DNA of 64,000 bases from Bog-473 sp963745175 (GCA_963745175.1 CAVUWK010000010.1:124001-188000); one strand, 5' to 3'. Shown: positions 43,491 to 52,165, counted from the stretch's first letter. Translations and numbers: made by a program. The notes: generated from the letters alone by a model not told the origin.

Positions 43491-44780
43491 TTAGGCGTCC
43501 GGCCCCCAGGGTGCGTCGCGCCGGGCCGGCACCTGCACCCCCTCCTCGGTCACCATGGACGCGGCACCCACCGCGCCCCGGCCGAAGCGGTTGCGGATGG
43601 CGTCGACGGTCGCCGTGACGTCGGACCAGGACTGCTCGCGCGCCGTGGCGCTCTCGTTGTCCTCGTCGAGCCCGTCCCCGAGGTCGAAGGAGAGCTGATC
43701 CACCCCGCCGGCGGTCAGACCCGACGCACTCACGCCCAGAAGCCGGATGCCCTCGCCGGGATCGACGCCCGACAGCAGGGCCGCCGCCACCTGCCCGATG
43801 GCCCCGCCCGTGGCGATCGGCCGCTCCATGGTGTGCGCCCGCGACACCAGCGAGAGATCCTTGAACTTGACCTTGACGGTGATGGTGCGGGCGGAGCTGG
43901 ACGCGCCGCGCAGCATGGTCGCCACCGACTCGGCCATGCGGAGCACGTGGCGCTCGAGCTCGTGCGCGTCGACGAGATCCTGGCTGAAGGTCTCCTCGTG
44001 CCCGATCGACTTGCTGGGCCGGTTCGGATTCACCGGATCGGGGTCCTCGCCGCGGGCCAGCGCGGCCAGGTGCGCGCCACTGGCCTTGCCCAGCCGGCGC
44101 ACCACACTGTCGACCGGGAGGGCGGCCAGGTCGCCCACCGTCCGCACGCCGAGATCGTGCAGGCGCTTGGCCGTGGCCGGGCCGACGCCCCACAGCGCCT
44201 CCACGTCGTGGGCGTGCAGGAAGGCGAGCTCGTCGGCGGGCTCGACGAGATACACCCCGGCGCCCGGCTCGAGCCCGGCTCGGCTGGCTCGCGGCTTGGC
44301 GGCCCGCGAGGCCAGCTTGGCGATCATCTTGGAGCGGCCGATCCCGACCGCGCACTCCAGATGGAGCTCGTCGTGCACACGGCGGCGCAACCCGTGCGCG
44401 ATCTCGGCCGGCGGCCCGAGCAGTCGCACCGCACCGGCGACATCGACGAACGCCTCGTCGAGACCGATCGGCTCGACCATCGGGGTGATGTCGGCCAGGA
44501 CCTTGTGGAGCTCCGCGCTGACCTCCGCGTAGCGGCTGTGGCGCCCGGCGAGGAAGATGGCCTCGGGGCAGAGCTGGCGGGCCCGCACCGACGGCATGGC
44601 CGAGCGCACGCCGTACACGCGCGCCTCGTAGGTGCACGACGCCACAACACCGCGTGCTCCGGCGCCGCCCACGATCACAGGCTTGCCGGCCAGGGCAGGA
44701 TCGTCGAGCACCTCGACCGACGCGAAGAACGCGTCCATGTCGACGTGCAGGATGGTGGGGGCGGCGGGCCGCTCAGCCAC
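43491..44780 (-). CDS. dinB: DNA polymerase IV (Y-family)
   Basis: 429 residues. LHVDMDAFFASVEVLDDPAL, SCTYEARVYGVRSAMPS, PMVEPIGLDEAFVDV and AVGIGRSKMIAKLAS hold the catalytic acidic residues and the palm. The helix-hairpin-helix region shows ALWGVGPATAKRLHDLGVRT and the little finger SKSIGHEETFSQDL. It performs translesion synthesis. It is the last gene of the LysM-nrdR-PIG-L-dinB operon, starting inside the end of the PIG-L gene, and would be induced with it from the LexA-box promoter. Confidence 0.95.
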   Translation of the reverse strand: MAERPAAPTILHVDMDAFFASVEVLDDPALAGKPVIVGGAGARGVVASCTYEARVYGVRSAMPSVRARQLCPEAIFLAGRHSRYAEVSAELHKVLADITPMVEPIGLDEAFVDVAGAVRLLGPPAEIAHGLRRRVHDELHLECAVGIGRSKMIAKLASRAAKPRASRAGLEPGAGVYLVEPADELAFLHAHDVEALWGVGPATAKRLHDLGVRTVGDLAALPVDSVVRRLGKASGAHLAALARGEDPDPVNPNRPSKSIGHEETFSQDLVDAHELERHVLRMAESVATMLRGASSSARTITVKVKFKDLSLVSRAHTMERPIATGGAIGQVAAALLSGVDPGEGIRLLGVSASGLTAGGVDQLSFDLGDGLDEDNESATAREQSWSDVTATVDAIRNRFGRGAVGAASMVTEEGVQVPARRDAPWGPDA

Positions 44781-45471
44781 CGAGGGTCAACCGGCGGAAC
44801 CCCTCGGCGTAGGGCACGCCGACCCTCCGGCCCTCCTCCGCCGCCCGTCGCCGCACCGCCTCCCCGGCCCACCCGTCCTGGTCGGCGAACTGGGTCCGGT
44901 GGCACTCCACGGCCGAGGCCTTGGTCTCGATGGTGTCGCTGATGTCGACCCACTCGTCAGGGTCCAAGGTGGCCGACAGGAGCACCGTGGAGACCTGATG
45001 GGGCGGACCGGCGTCGGGGAAGTAGTGCGGGAGCGCCGCGGCCGGGGCCACGGCGTCGAGCAGCGCCGCCCCGGCGATCCGGTGGTCGCGGTGGTTGAAG
45101 TAGTCCCGCCCGAAGAACACCGCCGTGGGGTCATGGCCACAGACCACGTCGGGACGCAGGGCGCGCACCCGCTCGACGAGGGTGCGCCGGAAATCCTCCG
45201 AGTCGGTGAGCTCGCCGTCGGGGAAGCCGAGATTGTCGACGCTGGCGAGGCCGATCAGCGCCGACGACGCATCGAGCTCGGCGGCACGCTGGGCCGCCAG
45301 GTCCTCCGGCACCACCGAGGGGTCGGCCGTCCCCTTGCCGCCGTCCGTGCAGACGACCAGGTGTACGGCGGCGCCCGCCTCGGCCCAGCGGGCCAGCGTC
45401 CCGCCGCAGGCGACGTCGGCATCGTCAGGATGGGCGTAGACGGCCAGGACGACGCCCGGCGCCTCCTCCAT
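44773..45471 (-). CDS. PIG-L family N-deacetylase
   Basis: 232 residues. The zinc site AHPDDADVACGGTLARW (His, Asp, Asp) and a second histidine cluster FNHRDHRIAG are as in MshB, Mca and LmbE-like enzymes. These hydrolyse N-acyl groups from sugars or mycothiol conjugates. It could be the mycothiol S-conjugate amidase type, but specificity cannot be read. The ATG at 45471 overlaps the TGA of nrdR (TGATG), so the two are translationally coupled. Confidence 0.9.
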   Translation of the reverse strand: MEEAPGVVLAVYAHPDDADVACGGTLARWAEAGAAVHLVVCTDGGKGTADPSVVPEDLAAQRAAELDASSALIGLASVDNLGFPDGELTDSEDFRRTLVERVRALRPDVVCGHDPTAVFFGRDYFNHRDHRIAGAALLDAVAPAAALPHYFPDAGPPHQVSTVLLSATLDPDEWVDISDTIETKASAVECHRTQFADQDGWAGEAVRRRAAEEGRRVGVPYAEGFRRLTLGG

Positions 45472-45938
45472 CACTTCCGCTTCGGCTCCGTCGTCTTGGT
45501 CAGCAGCCCCGCCTCCCGCTGGAAGTCGCCGGCCTCCTCGAAGCCCTTGTAGACGCTGGCGAAGCGGAGATAGGCCACGTCGTCGAGTCCCTGCAGTCGC
45601 TCGAGGACGGCGACGCCGACCTGCTGGCTGGTCGGCTCCGTGGTCTCGGCCCGCAAGGCGTCTTCCACGGCCTGAGCCAGCTCCTCCATCTGCTCGTTGG
45701 TGACGGGTCGGTTCTTCGTGGCCGAGCGGATGCCCTCGACGACCTTGGCCCGGTCGAAAGGCTCACGCAGGCCGCTGCGCTTCACGACCCACAGCGGCAC
45801 CTCTTCGACCCGTTCGAACGTCGTGAAGCGGCGCTCGCAGCCGAGGCATTCACGGCGGCGGCGGATCGCCCCGCCCTCTTCGGCCTGGCGTGAATCCACG
45901 ACGCGGTCGTCATCCACACCGCACCAGGGACACCGCAC
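45471..45938 (-). CDS. nrdR: Transcriptional repressor NrdR
   Basis: 155 residues, the standard length. The zinc ribbon cysteines C3, C6, C31 and C34 (MRCPWCGVDDDRVVDSR and ECLGCERRFTTFERVE) are followed by the ATP-cone domain (VVKRSGLREPFDRAKVVEGI). It represses ribonucleotide reductase genes in response to nucleotides. It lies directly behind the LysM gene as in mycobacteria (Rv2719c-Rv2718c order). Confidence 0.96.
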   Translation of the reverse strand: MRCPWCGVDDDRVVDSRQAEEGGAIRRRRECLGCERRFTTFERVEEVPLWVVKRSGLREPFDRAKVVEGIRSATKNRPVTNEQMEELAQAVEDALRAETTEPTSQQVGVAVLERLQGLDDVAYLRFASVYKGFEEAGDFQREAGLLTKTTEPKRK

Positions 45939-45952
45939 ACCGCCGACGTTAG

Positions 45953-46309
45953 TCAGGGAATGAAGATGTGCTCCCCCGGCACGACCAGGCTCGTCCCTGT
46001 CTCGCGGGTCAGCTGCCCGGTCAGCGAGGCGGCGTGCGCGGGGTCGGCCCGGCTGGCGATGGAGGCGAGCGTGTCGCCGGCCTTGACGACGTACTCCTGA
46101 CCTTGGGCCGGCGCGGCCTGGGCCAACGTGCTCCCGCCGAGGGCGCGGATCGGCAGCGCCAGGAGGACGAGCAGGGTCACGACGCCCGCGCCCACGACCA
46201 CCCGGCGGCGGCGCACCCGGGGGGAAGGTGCGATCCGCGCCGGCTGGTCGGGCAGGACGTACAGCCGGGGGCGGTACGTCTCGAAATCGAGCTCATATGC
46301 GACCGTCAT
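45953..46309 (-). CDS. LysM protein, SOS cell-division inhibitor candidate (YneA/ChiZ-like)
   Basis: 118 residues. A cytoplasmic N-terminus with TYRPRLYVLPDQPARI is followed by a membrane segment (VVVGAGVVTLLVLLALPIRA) and a C-terminal LysM domain (EYVVKAGDTLASIASRADPA). ATG 46309 has GAGGGAGA upstream. The position next to nrdR and near lexA, together with three LexA boxes upstream, matches Mycobacterium ChiZ and Corynebacterium DivS, which stop septum formation after DNA damage. The function here is inferred. Confidence 0.85.
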   Translation of the reverse strand: MTVAYELDFETYRPRLYVLPDQPARIAPSPRVRRRRVVVGAGVVTLLVLLALPIRALGGSTLAQAAPAQGQEYVVKAGDTLASIASRADPAHAASLTGQLTRETGTSLVVPGEHIFIP

Positions 46310-46323
46310 GGCGTCTCCCTCTT

Positions 46324-46339
46324 TCGAACACCTGTTCGC
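46324..46339. promoter_or_regulatory. LexA box 1
   Basis: TCGAACACCTGTTCGC, with the actinobacterial consensus GAAC-N4-GTTC. It is 15 bases upstream of the LysM gene start. Confidence 0.9.
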
Positions 46340-46356
46340 CTCATGCATATTGGATC

Positions 46357-46372
46357 ACGAACACGTGTTCGT
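46357..46372. promoter_or_regulatory. LexA box 2
   Basis: ACGAACACGTGTTCGT is a perfect palindrome. It starts 33 bp from box 1, about three helical turns. Confidence 0.92.
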
Positions 46373-46386
46373 CGTCAACACCTTTC

Positions 46387-46402
46387 CCGAACAGCTGTTC
46401 GC
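46387..46402. promoter_or_regulatory. LexA box 3
   Basis: CCGAACAGCTGTTCGC, again GAAC-N4-GTTC. It starts 30 bp from box 2. Confidence 0.9.
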
Positions 46403-46512
46403 CCACGTCCACACCCTACGGAGGAGGTGTGACAGCGCACCTCGGGAGCTACTTTATAATTACGAGCGATTTGGTCAGGATTAGCCCCGATCCCCGAGAG
46501 GACATCCCATAA

Positions 46513-46791
46513 CAGGCTCAGCGGGTGGCGCTGACCCGCCTCAAGATGCAGGACCTGGTGGCGGACCTGTGCGCCCGGCACCGTCCGGGCGTCCTGCTGG
46601 TGACCCACGACGTCGAGGAGCTGGCGGACCGCGTGCTGGTGCTGCACGAGGGGCGGATCTGCCTCGACGTGGCCGTCGACCTGCCCCGGCCCCGCCTGAT
46701 CGGCGGGCTGCCCTTCGACGCCCTGCGGGACCGCCTCCTGGCCGAGCCGGGCGTGCACCGGGAGGCCACCGCCCCTGACGGAACGAGCCGG
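46513..46791 (+). pseudogene. ABC transporter ATP-binding protein remnant with internal deletion
   Basis: The fragment QAQRVAL (end of the LSGGQ signature helix) is joined directly to LTRLKMQDLVADLCARHRPG and VLLVTHDVEELADRVLVLHE, then VDLPRPRLIGGLPFDALRDR. Walker A, the signature and Walker B are missing: the join skips from the signature region to the segment after the Walker B/D-loop, apparently between two GCGCTG copies. The 5' part is absent altogether. The intact gene was probably a nitrate/sulphonate-type importer subunit. Confidence 0.75.
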
Positions 46792-47045
46792 TGTTCGATG
46801 CTGATTTCCGTGGCGCTGTCGCCGCTGCACCTTTTGGCACTACCTGATCCATGGATCAGGTACGCCCGACGCGCAGCAACAGCGCTCTCGTCGTGCGCCT
46901 CGACCTCGGATTCGCGGAGCGGACGTTCTTCTCCGGAGCTGCTGGAGCCCGGCGCTTTTCGCCCACAACGAGGCCCTGACCAAGATCACCGCCTGCGACG
47001 GGCGACCGTGCGCTCAGCGGACGCGAAGCGGGATGCAGAACCTGC

Positions 47046-48890
47046 TCAGGCCGAGAGGCGAACCTCTGATGCCGTGATGGCGTCTTCGATCACCGTGGTG
47101 ATCTCCGCGCCGATCAGCTCGTCTCGCTCCAGGAGCGCGTCGCGGAGGGCTTCGAGCACGTGCGCGTTCTCGGTGAGCACCGAGACAGCGCCGGCCTTGG
47201 CCTCCTTGAGCATCCGCGAGACTTCCTTGCGGGCGTCCTCGGACCCGAGGACCTTGTCGATGATCGAGCCCGGCGTGGCCGAGCCCATATAGGAGATCAG
47301 CTCGTCGCCCATCCCGTAGGCACCGACCATGGCCGCGGCGTACTCGGTGGCCGACTGGAGGTCCCCAGCGGGACCGGTGCCGGCCTCGCCGAAGTGGATC
47401 TCCTCGGCGGCCATGCCGCCCATGGCGATCTGCAGCAGGGCCTTGATCTCGGACTTCGTCATCGTGAAGCGCTCCTCGAGGTCGCCGTGTGCCAGGAGCC
47501 CGAGCGATACGGCGCGCTTCTTGATCGAGAGGACGTCGAGGGTCCGGGCCTTGCCTTCGAAGTAGGCGACCGTGCAGTGCCCGGCCTCGTGTGTCGCAAC
47601 AGCGCGGCGCTCGGCCTCGGTGTAGACGGCGCTCTCTGACGGCATACCCAGCTCGGTGACGAGCTTCGCGTCATTGATGTCTTGGCTGGTCATCTGACGA
47701 GCGTTGCGACGCAGGGCCACCACGAGCGCCTCGTCCAAGAGGTGCTCGAGCATGACAGGGGAGTAGCCCTTGGTCATGGCAGCCAGGCGGTCGATGGCCG
47801 TGGGGTCGTCGAGATCGGGCCCGTGCGCCTTCTTCTTCAGGTAGTAACTCAAGATGTCTGCCCGCTCGGCACGGGTCGGCAGGTTGAAGGTGATCGAGCG
47901 GTCGAAACGGCCTGGACGAACCAGGGCCGGGTCGAGGTCCGACTTCCGGTTGGTGGCGCCGATGACCAAGATGTTCGACTGGCTCGGTGCCTTGCGCGAG
48001 AGCTGGATGCTGTACGGCAGCCAACGATTCACGGCCGAGACGAGTGCTCCCTTGAGGGCCTCGCCCTTGGTGGGCTCGTCGAAGCTCTGCATCTGGATCA
48101 GCAGCTCGTTCACCACGCCGGAGACGCCTTCGGAGCGTCCCGAGCCCGTGCCCGAGCGTGCACCACCGATGGCGTCGATCTCCTCGATGAAGCCGATCGC
48201 CCCACCCTCCTGGCGTGCGGCCTTGCGCAGCGCCCTGAAGTAGGAGCGGATCTTGCGGTTCGTCTGCCCGTAGTACATCGACTGGAAGGCCGACGAGCTC
48301 ACGAAGAGGAACGGCACGCCTGCTTCGCCTGCCATGGCCTTGGCCATGAAGGTCTTGCCGGTACCGGGACCACCCTCGAAGAGGACGCCACGCCGGGCGG
48401 TGCCGCCCATGACCTGAGCGAAGGTGCGGAACCCCAAGAAGAGGTTCAGCGTGTTGATCACCTCGCTCTTGACGCCGTCGGCGCCCCGCACGTCGGACAG
48501 CCGGACATCGATGTCACTGGACCGGTAGACCTTGTGCGGCGAACGACCTCCGAAGATGAACGGGGACATCACGACGATGCCCATGAGGCCCACCACCACG
48601 ATGATGATGCCGTACTTGCCCAGGTGGTCCACGAGCGAGAGCCCCGGGATCCACAGCGAGAAATGCCCACCCGTGTGCGCGTCGTAGACGCGCCAGGCGA
48701 AGTAGATCTCGATGAGGGCGATGATCAGCAGGGTGCGACGGATCTTGTGGGTCCGGCGCTTCTCACGGATGTCCGTGACATCCGCCTTGCCGCTCAGCAC
48801 GGCGTCGCTGGCGAGGGCGAGCAGGTCCAGTTGGCCGCTCGGGTTCCTCACGTCGGCGACGTCGCTGGAGCCGTCTTGCTTGGTGGGCAT
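47046..48890 (-). CDS. FtsH-like AAA+ metalloprotease, divergent
   Basis: 614 residues. Two membrane segments (about residues 52-68 and 93-113) are followed by the AAA+ domain with Walker A GGPGTGKT (173-180), a Walker B that reads FIEEIDAIG instead of FIDEIDAIG, and a pore-loop segment MYYGQTNRKIRSYF. About 35 extra residues lie between LLIQMQSFD and ILVIGATNR. The M41 peptidase site is HEAGH (434-438) with an Asp ligand near residue 510. It should degrade membrane or regulatory proteins. It lies between lexA and its usual LysM neighbour and is probably a second FtsH, not the housekeeping one. Confidence 0.88.
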   Translation of the reverse strand: MPTKQDGSSDVADVRNPSGQLDLLALASDAVLSGKADVTDIREKRRTHKIRRTLLIIALIEIYFAWRVYDAHTGGHFSLWIPGLSLVDHLGKYGIIIVVVGLMGIVVMSPFIFGGRSPHKVYRSSDIDVRLSDVRGADGVKSEVINTLNLFLGFRTFAQVMGGTARRGVLFEGGPGTGKTFMAKAMAGEAGVPFLFVSSSAFQSMYYGQTNRKIRSYFRALRKAARQEGGAIGFIEEIDAIGGARSGTGSGRSEGVSGVVNELLIQMQSFDEPTKGEALKGALVSAVNRWLPYSIQLSRKAPSQSNILVIGATNRKSDLDPALVRPGRFDRSITFNLPTRAERADILSYYLKKKAHGPDLDDPTAIDRLAAMTKGYSPVMLEHLLDEALVVALRRNARQMTSQDINDAKLVTELGMPSESAVYTEAERRAVATHEAGHCTVAYFEGKARTLDVLSIKKRAVSLGLLAHGDLEERFTMTKSEIKALLQIAMGGMAAEEIHFGEAGTGPAGDLQSATEYAAAMVGAYGMGDELISYMGSATPGSIIDKVLGSEDARKEVSRMLKEAKAGAVSVLTENAHVLEALRDALLERDELIGAEITTVIEDAITASEVRLSA

Positions 48891-48945
48891 CGGGATCTCT
48901 CCTTTTCTTATCGTGGTCGTCGAGTGCCGAAGCGCTCGGAGAGAC

Positions 48946-49242
48946 CTATTGGTTCCATGGAACTTGTGTCTGACCTTCGGAGCGCCCGGGGTGAGTTCGA
49001 CGCCCCCTCGAGAGTTCGAGCTCGATGTCGTCGAGCCGCGTGACGTTGGTCAGGCTCGTACGCCCGACCAGCCGGCAGGCAGCGTCACGGAGCAGCCAGA
49101 CGTTGTCCTCCTCGGCCCGTGCCACCAGCGGCCACTCCGTGGAACCATCACCGACGTCTGGGGCCTCGGTGACGAGCTGAACGACCTCAGTCGCCGCCCG
49201 GGCTGCCCCGGGATCGGTCGAGTTGCATTGCAGGGAATTCAC
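48946..49242 (-). CDS. Hypothetical protein upstream of the FtsH-like gene
   Basis: 98 residues with an even amino acid composition and G/C-rich third positions like the neighbours (AATEVVQLVTEAPDVGDG, EEDNVWLLRDAACRLVGRTS). No family recognised and no clear ribosome binding site. It ends 55 bases before the FtsH-like gene in the same orientation and may be part of the same transcript. Confidence 0.4.
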   Translation of the reverse strand: MNSLQCNSTDPGAARAATEVVQLVTEAPDVGDGSTEWPLVARAEEDNVWLLRDAACRLVGRTSLTNVTRLDDIELELSRGRRTHPGRSEGQTQVPWNQ

Positions 49243-49713
49243 CGCGCGTCCGTGTCGCAGCCCCCTCCGCCGCGCACTTGCGCGCGCAGATCATACGGGT
49301 GCGACTCGCACTGTTCCTGTAGATGCCCTGTTCGCTGTGACGGCAAACGGGCTGCAGAGGAAACGTCGAGAGTGCTTGTGGGCCCGCGCGGACCTCAGGC
49401 GCCGTCTGGCTGAAGGTCTCGGGAGCGCCTGGGACCTGTCGGGTGGTCGAGCAGTAGAGCTTGGCCATCTGGGGTCCCTCCCAGATCTCGATCTGGGTCT
49501 CGCACTCACAGCAGATGTGAGAGGTGGCGCGCCGTGGAAGTGGCTCGCTGAAGGGATGGTCGTCACCCGAGCGGGGCGGACAGAGCCAGCGCTGCCGCTC
49601 TTGGCCCGCTACTCAGTACAGGACGCGGGCTCTCCGTAGCTGACCTCTGCCTTCGGCCGTTGTGGCGACTCGGGGCTCGGATGAATGGCTGGCCCTCTCC
49701 AAGTAAATCGACA
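49243..49713. other. 471-bp stretch before lexA without recognised gene
   Basis: Open frames on both strands lack family features. Nothing structured was noticed until the LexA boxes. Confidence 0.4.
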
Positions 49714-49729
49714 TCGAACAGGTGTTTGC
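49714..49729. promoter_or_regulatory. LexA box (imperfect) upstream of lexA
   Basis: TCGAACAGGTGTTTGC: one mismatch from GAAC-N4-GTTC. 101 bases before the lexA ATG. Confidence 0.75.
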
Positions 49730-49762
49730 TTTGGGCCCACCACTTGGGTATGTTGGTGGGTC

Positions 49763-49778
49763 ACGAACGGATGTTCGC
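49763..49778. promoter_or_regulatory. LexA box upstream of lexA
   Basis: ACGAACGGATGTTCGC, GAAC-N4-GTTC, 52 bases before the lexA ATG. It indicates autoregulation. Confidence 0.88.
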
Positions 49779-49829
49779 CCCCGGGAGGGGCCCGGCGGCA
49801 GGCCGGGGTGGGCACCAAAGGAGACGCCG

Positions 49830-50465
49830 ATGGCCGAGGTCCTGAGCGGGAAGCGGCTGCAGATCCTCAACTTCATCGCCGACTGCCAGCGCGACCGGGG
49901 CTATCCGCCCTCGGTGCGCGAGATCGGCGAGGCGGTGGGGCTGGCCTCCTCGGCCACCGTGCACACGCACCTCGCCGTGCTCCAGCGCGAGGGCTACCTG
50001 TCCAAGGACCCGAGCAAGCCCCGGGCGATCCAGGTCCACTTCGACCCCGACACGTCCTCGCGGCTGCCGGCCTCCGCGGTGCACAACGTGCCGCTGGTGG
50101 GCGAGGTGGCGGCCGGGACCGGCGTGCTGGCCGAGGAGAACATCGAGGAGCTCCTGCCCATGCCGGCGCAGTTCACCGGCAGCGGGCCTTCCTTCATGCT
50201 GCGGGTGCGCGGCGACTCCATGACCGACGCGGGGATCTTCGACGGCGACTACGTCGTGGTGCGCCAGCAGCCCGAGGCGAACAACGGCGACGTCGTGGTC
50301 GCCGGCATCAACGACGGCGAGGCCACGGTCAAGACCTTCAGCCGCAAGAACGGGCGGGTCGTGCTCACCCCGGCCAACACGGCCTACGAGCCGATGGTCT
50401 TCGACGCTCCCGACGAGGTGACGATCTTCGGCAAGGTGGTCACCGTGGTCCGGCAACTGAGTTAA
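49830..50465 (+). CDS. lexA: SOS repressor LexA
   Basis: 211 residues from ATG 49830 (AAAGGAGA five bases upstream). The winged HTH (GYPPSVREIGEAVGLASSAT, VHTHLAVLQREGYL) is followed by the S24 domain: cleavage site Ala95-Gly96 (GEVAAGTG), Ser130 in RGDSMTDAGI and Lys168 in EATVKTF. RecA-stimulated self-cleavage induces the SOS regulon. An open frame upstream to 49722 overlaps the LexA boxes and is not part of the protein. The boxes before this gene and before the LysM operon use the same consensus. Confidence 0.97.
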   Translation: MAEVLSGKRLQILNFIADCQRDRGYPPSVREIGEAVGLASSATVHTHLAVLQREGYLSKDPSKPRAIQVHFDPDTSSRLPASAVHNVPLVGEVAAGTGVLAEENIEELLPMPAQFTGSGPSFMLRVRGDSMTDAGIFDGDYVVVRQQPEANNGDVVVAGINDGEATVKTFSRKNGRVVLTPANTAYEPMVFDAPDEVTIFGKVVTVVRQLS

Positions 50466-50473
50466 TCAGCCAC

Positions 50474-51334
50474 CTACTTGAGCAGGCGGGAGAGCCGGCG
50501 GTCCGCCAGCACCTTGCCGCCCGTCTGGCACGTGGGGCAGTACGACATCTCGTAGGACTCGAACGACACCCGGCGCAACGTGTCGCCGCACGGGGTCGGG
50601 CAGAGCTCGCCGACGCGGTTGTGCACCTTGAAACGGCCGCCCAGCTTGGCCTCCGACAACCCGCCCTCCCGGCCGCGCTCGAGGTCGAGCGCCTCGGCCA
50701 GGACGTCGGTGGCGGCGGCGAGCAGCGCCTCGCGCTGGTCCGGGGTGAGGGAGTGCAGCGAGGCGAAGGGAGACAGCTTGGCCCGGTGCAGGATGTCGTC
50801 GCCCCAGCCGCGCCCGATCCCCGACACCACGTGCTGGTCGCGCAGGTCGGTGGTGAGGTGGCGTCGCGAGTCGCTCGTCCTTATGAACTCGGCGAACTCG
50901 TCGCTCCCGGGCTCGGGCCCGAGGCCGGCCAGCGGCCCCTCGTCCCCCGGTGCCAGCATCCACCACGACGCCTTGCGTTGCGTGCCGTACTCGCGCACGA
51001 GCACGGCCACCGTCGACGGGCTCGCGCCGGCCGTCGTGAAGGTGAAGCGGGCGACGGCGCCGCGGGGCTTCGTCTTCTTCGGCGGCTCCTCGATGTCCAG
51101 CCGGCCCGCCTGGGAGAGATGGAGCACCATCCGGCTCCCGTCGTCGAACTCCCATATGAGGTACTTGGCCCGGCGGCCGACCGAGCGGAGCGTGTGCCCG
51201 TAGAGGTCCTCGGGCCTCGGCGCGTAGGTCTTCAGCGACGAGAACCCCAGCAGATCCGCCCGCTCGAGCGTGGCGCCGGCGAGGAGGGCGTCGAGGCGCT
51301 CGGACAGGGCCTGCATCTCGGGCAATTCGGGCAC
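50474..51334 (-). CDS. Fpg/Nei-family DNA glycosylase
   Basis: 286 residues. It begins MPELPEMQALSERL (catalytic Pro2 and Glu3). It has the helix-two-turns-helix region with DQHVVSGIGRGWGDDILHRA and a C-terminal zinc finger (CPTPCG and YCPTCQTGGK). It removes oxidised bases by beta,delta-elimination; the exact type (Fpg or Nei) cannot be told. It is convergent with lexA, with eight bases between the stops. Confidence 0.92.
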   Translation of the reverse strand: MPELPEMQALSERLDALLAGATLERADLLGFSSLKTYAPRPEDLYGHTLRSVGRRAKYLIWEFDDGSRMVLHLSQAGRLDIEEPPKKTKPRGAVARFTFTTAGASPSTVAVLVREYGTQRKASWWMLAPGDEGPLAGLGPEPGSDEFAEFIRTSDSRRHLTTDLRDQHVVSGIGRGWGDDILHRAKLSPFASLHSLTPDQREALLAAATDVLAEALDLERGREGGLSEAKLGGRFKVHNRVGELCPTPCGDTLRRVSFESYEMSYCPTCQTGGKVLADRRLSRLLK

Positions 51335-51348
51335 GCCACAATGTACTT

Positions 51349-52143
51349 ATGACCTACACGCACGGGCACCACGAATCGGTGCTGCGCAGCCATACCTGGC
51401 GCACCGCCGAGAACTCCAGCGCGTATCTCGTCCCCCACCTGCGTCCCGGCCAGCGCCTGCTCGACGTGGGCTCGGGCCCCGGGACCATCACCGCCGACCT
51501 CGCCCTCCTGGTGGCGCCGGGTGAGGTGACCGGCGTGGACGCAGCCGCCGACGTGGTGGCCCAGGCCCACGAACACGCCCGTAGCCTGGGCATCGAGAAC
51601 CTGCACTTCGAGGTGGCAGACCTGTTCGCCCTCGGCTTCCCCGACGCCTCCTTCGACGTGATCCACGTGCACCAGGTCCTCCAGCACGTCGACGACCCGG
51701 TCGCCGCCCTGGTCGAACTGCGCCGCGTCCTGGCCCCCGACGGCCTGTTGGGCGCCCGCGACTCGGATTACGGGGCCTTCACCTGGGCTCCGGACGACCC
51801 CGTCCTGGACCGCTGGCTCGAGCTGTACCTGGACGTGACGGCGCGCAACGGCCACGATGCGCGCATCGGTCCCCGCCTGCTCGGCCACGCCCACGAGGCG
51901 GGATTCGGCGACGTGAGCGTCTCGAGCTCGACGTGGACCTACGCCGACCCCGAGGCCCGGGCGTGGTGGGGCGGGCTGTGGGCCGACCGCGTGCGCTACT
52001 CGCGCTTCGCCGAGCAGGCCGTCGAGTACGGCCTCAGCGACACCGAGGAGCTCGGGCGCATGGCCGAGGCGTTCCTGCGCTGGGCCGACTCACCCGACGG
52101 CGTCTTCGTCGTCACCCACGTGGAGATATTGGCCCGCGGCTGA
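51349..52143 (+). CDS. SAM-dependent methyltransferase (UbiE-like)
   Basis: 264 residues. Motif I is RLLDVGSGPGTITADLALL, then VTGVDAAADVVAQAHEHA (acidic residue after beta-2), VADLFALGFPDASFDVIHVH and LRRVLAPDGLLGARDSDYG. The pattern matches generic small-molecule methyltransferases found near Fpg/Nei genes in actinomycetes. Substrate unknown. It is divergent from the glycosylase gene, with 14 bases between the starts. Confidence 0.88.
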   Translation: MTYTHGHHESVLRSHTWRTAENSSAYLVPHLRPGQRLLDVGSGPGTITADLALLVAPGEVTGVDAAADVVAQAHEHARSLGIENLHFEVADLFALGFPDASFDVIHVHQVLQHVDDPVAALVELRRVLAPDGLLGARDSDYGAFTWAPDDPVLDRWLELYLDVTARNGHDARIGPRLLGHAHEAGFGDVSVSSSTWTYADPEARAWWGGLWADRVRYSRFAEQAVEYGLSDTEELGRMAEAFLRWADSPDGVFVVTHVEILARG

Positions 52144-52165
52144 CGCTCCGCGGGCGAACGAGGCG

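Noticed and set aside
46853..47020. Possible N-terminal fragment of a TnpB-like protein
   Set aside because: Only a loose AARRFAHNEAL-like pattern across two frames; not enough to support a remnant.
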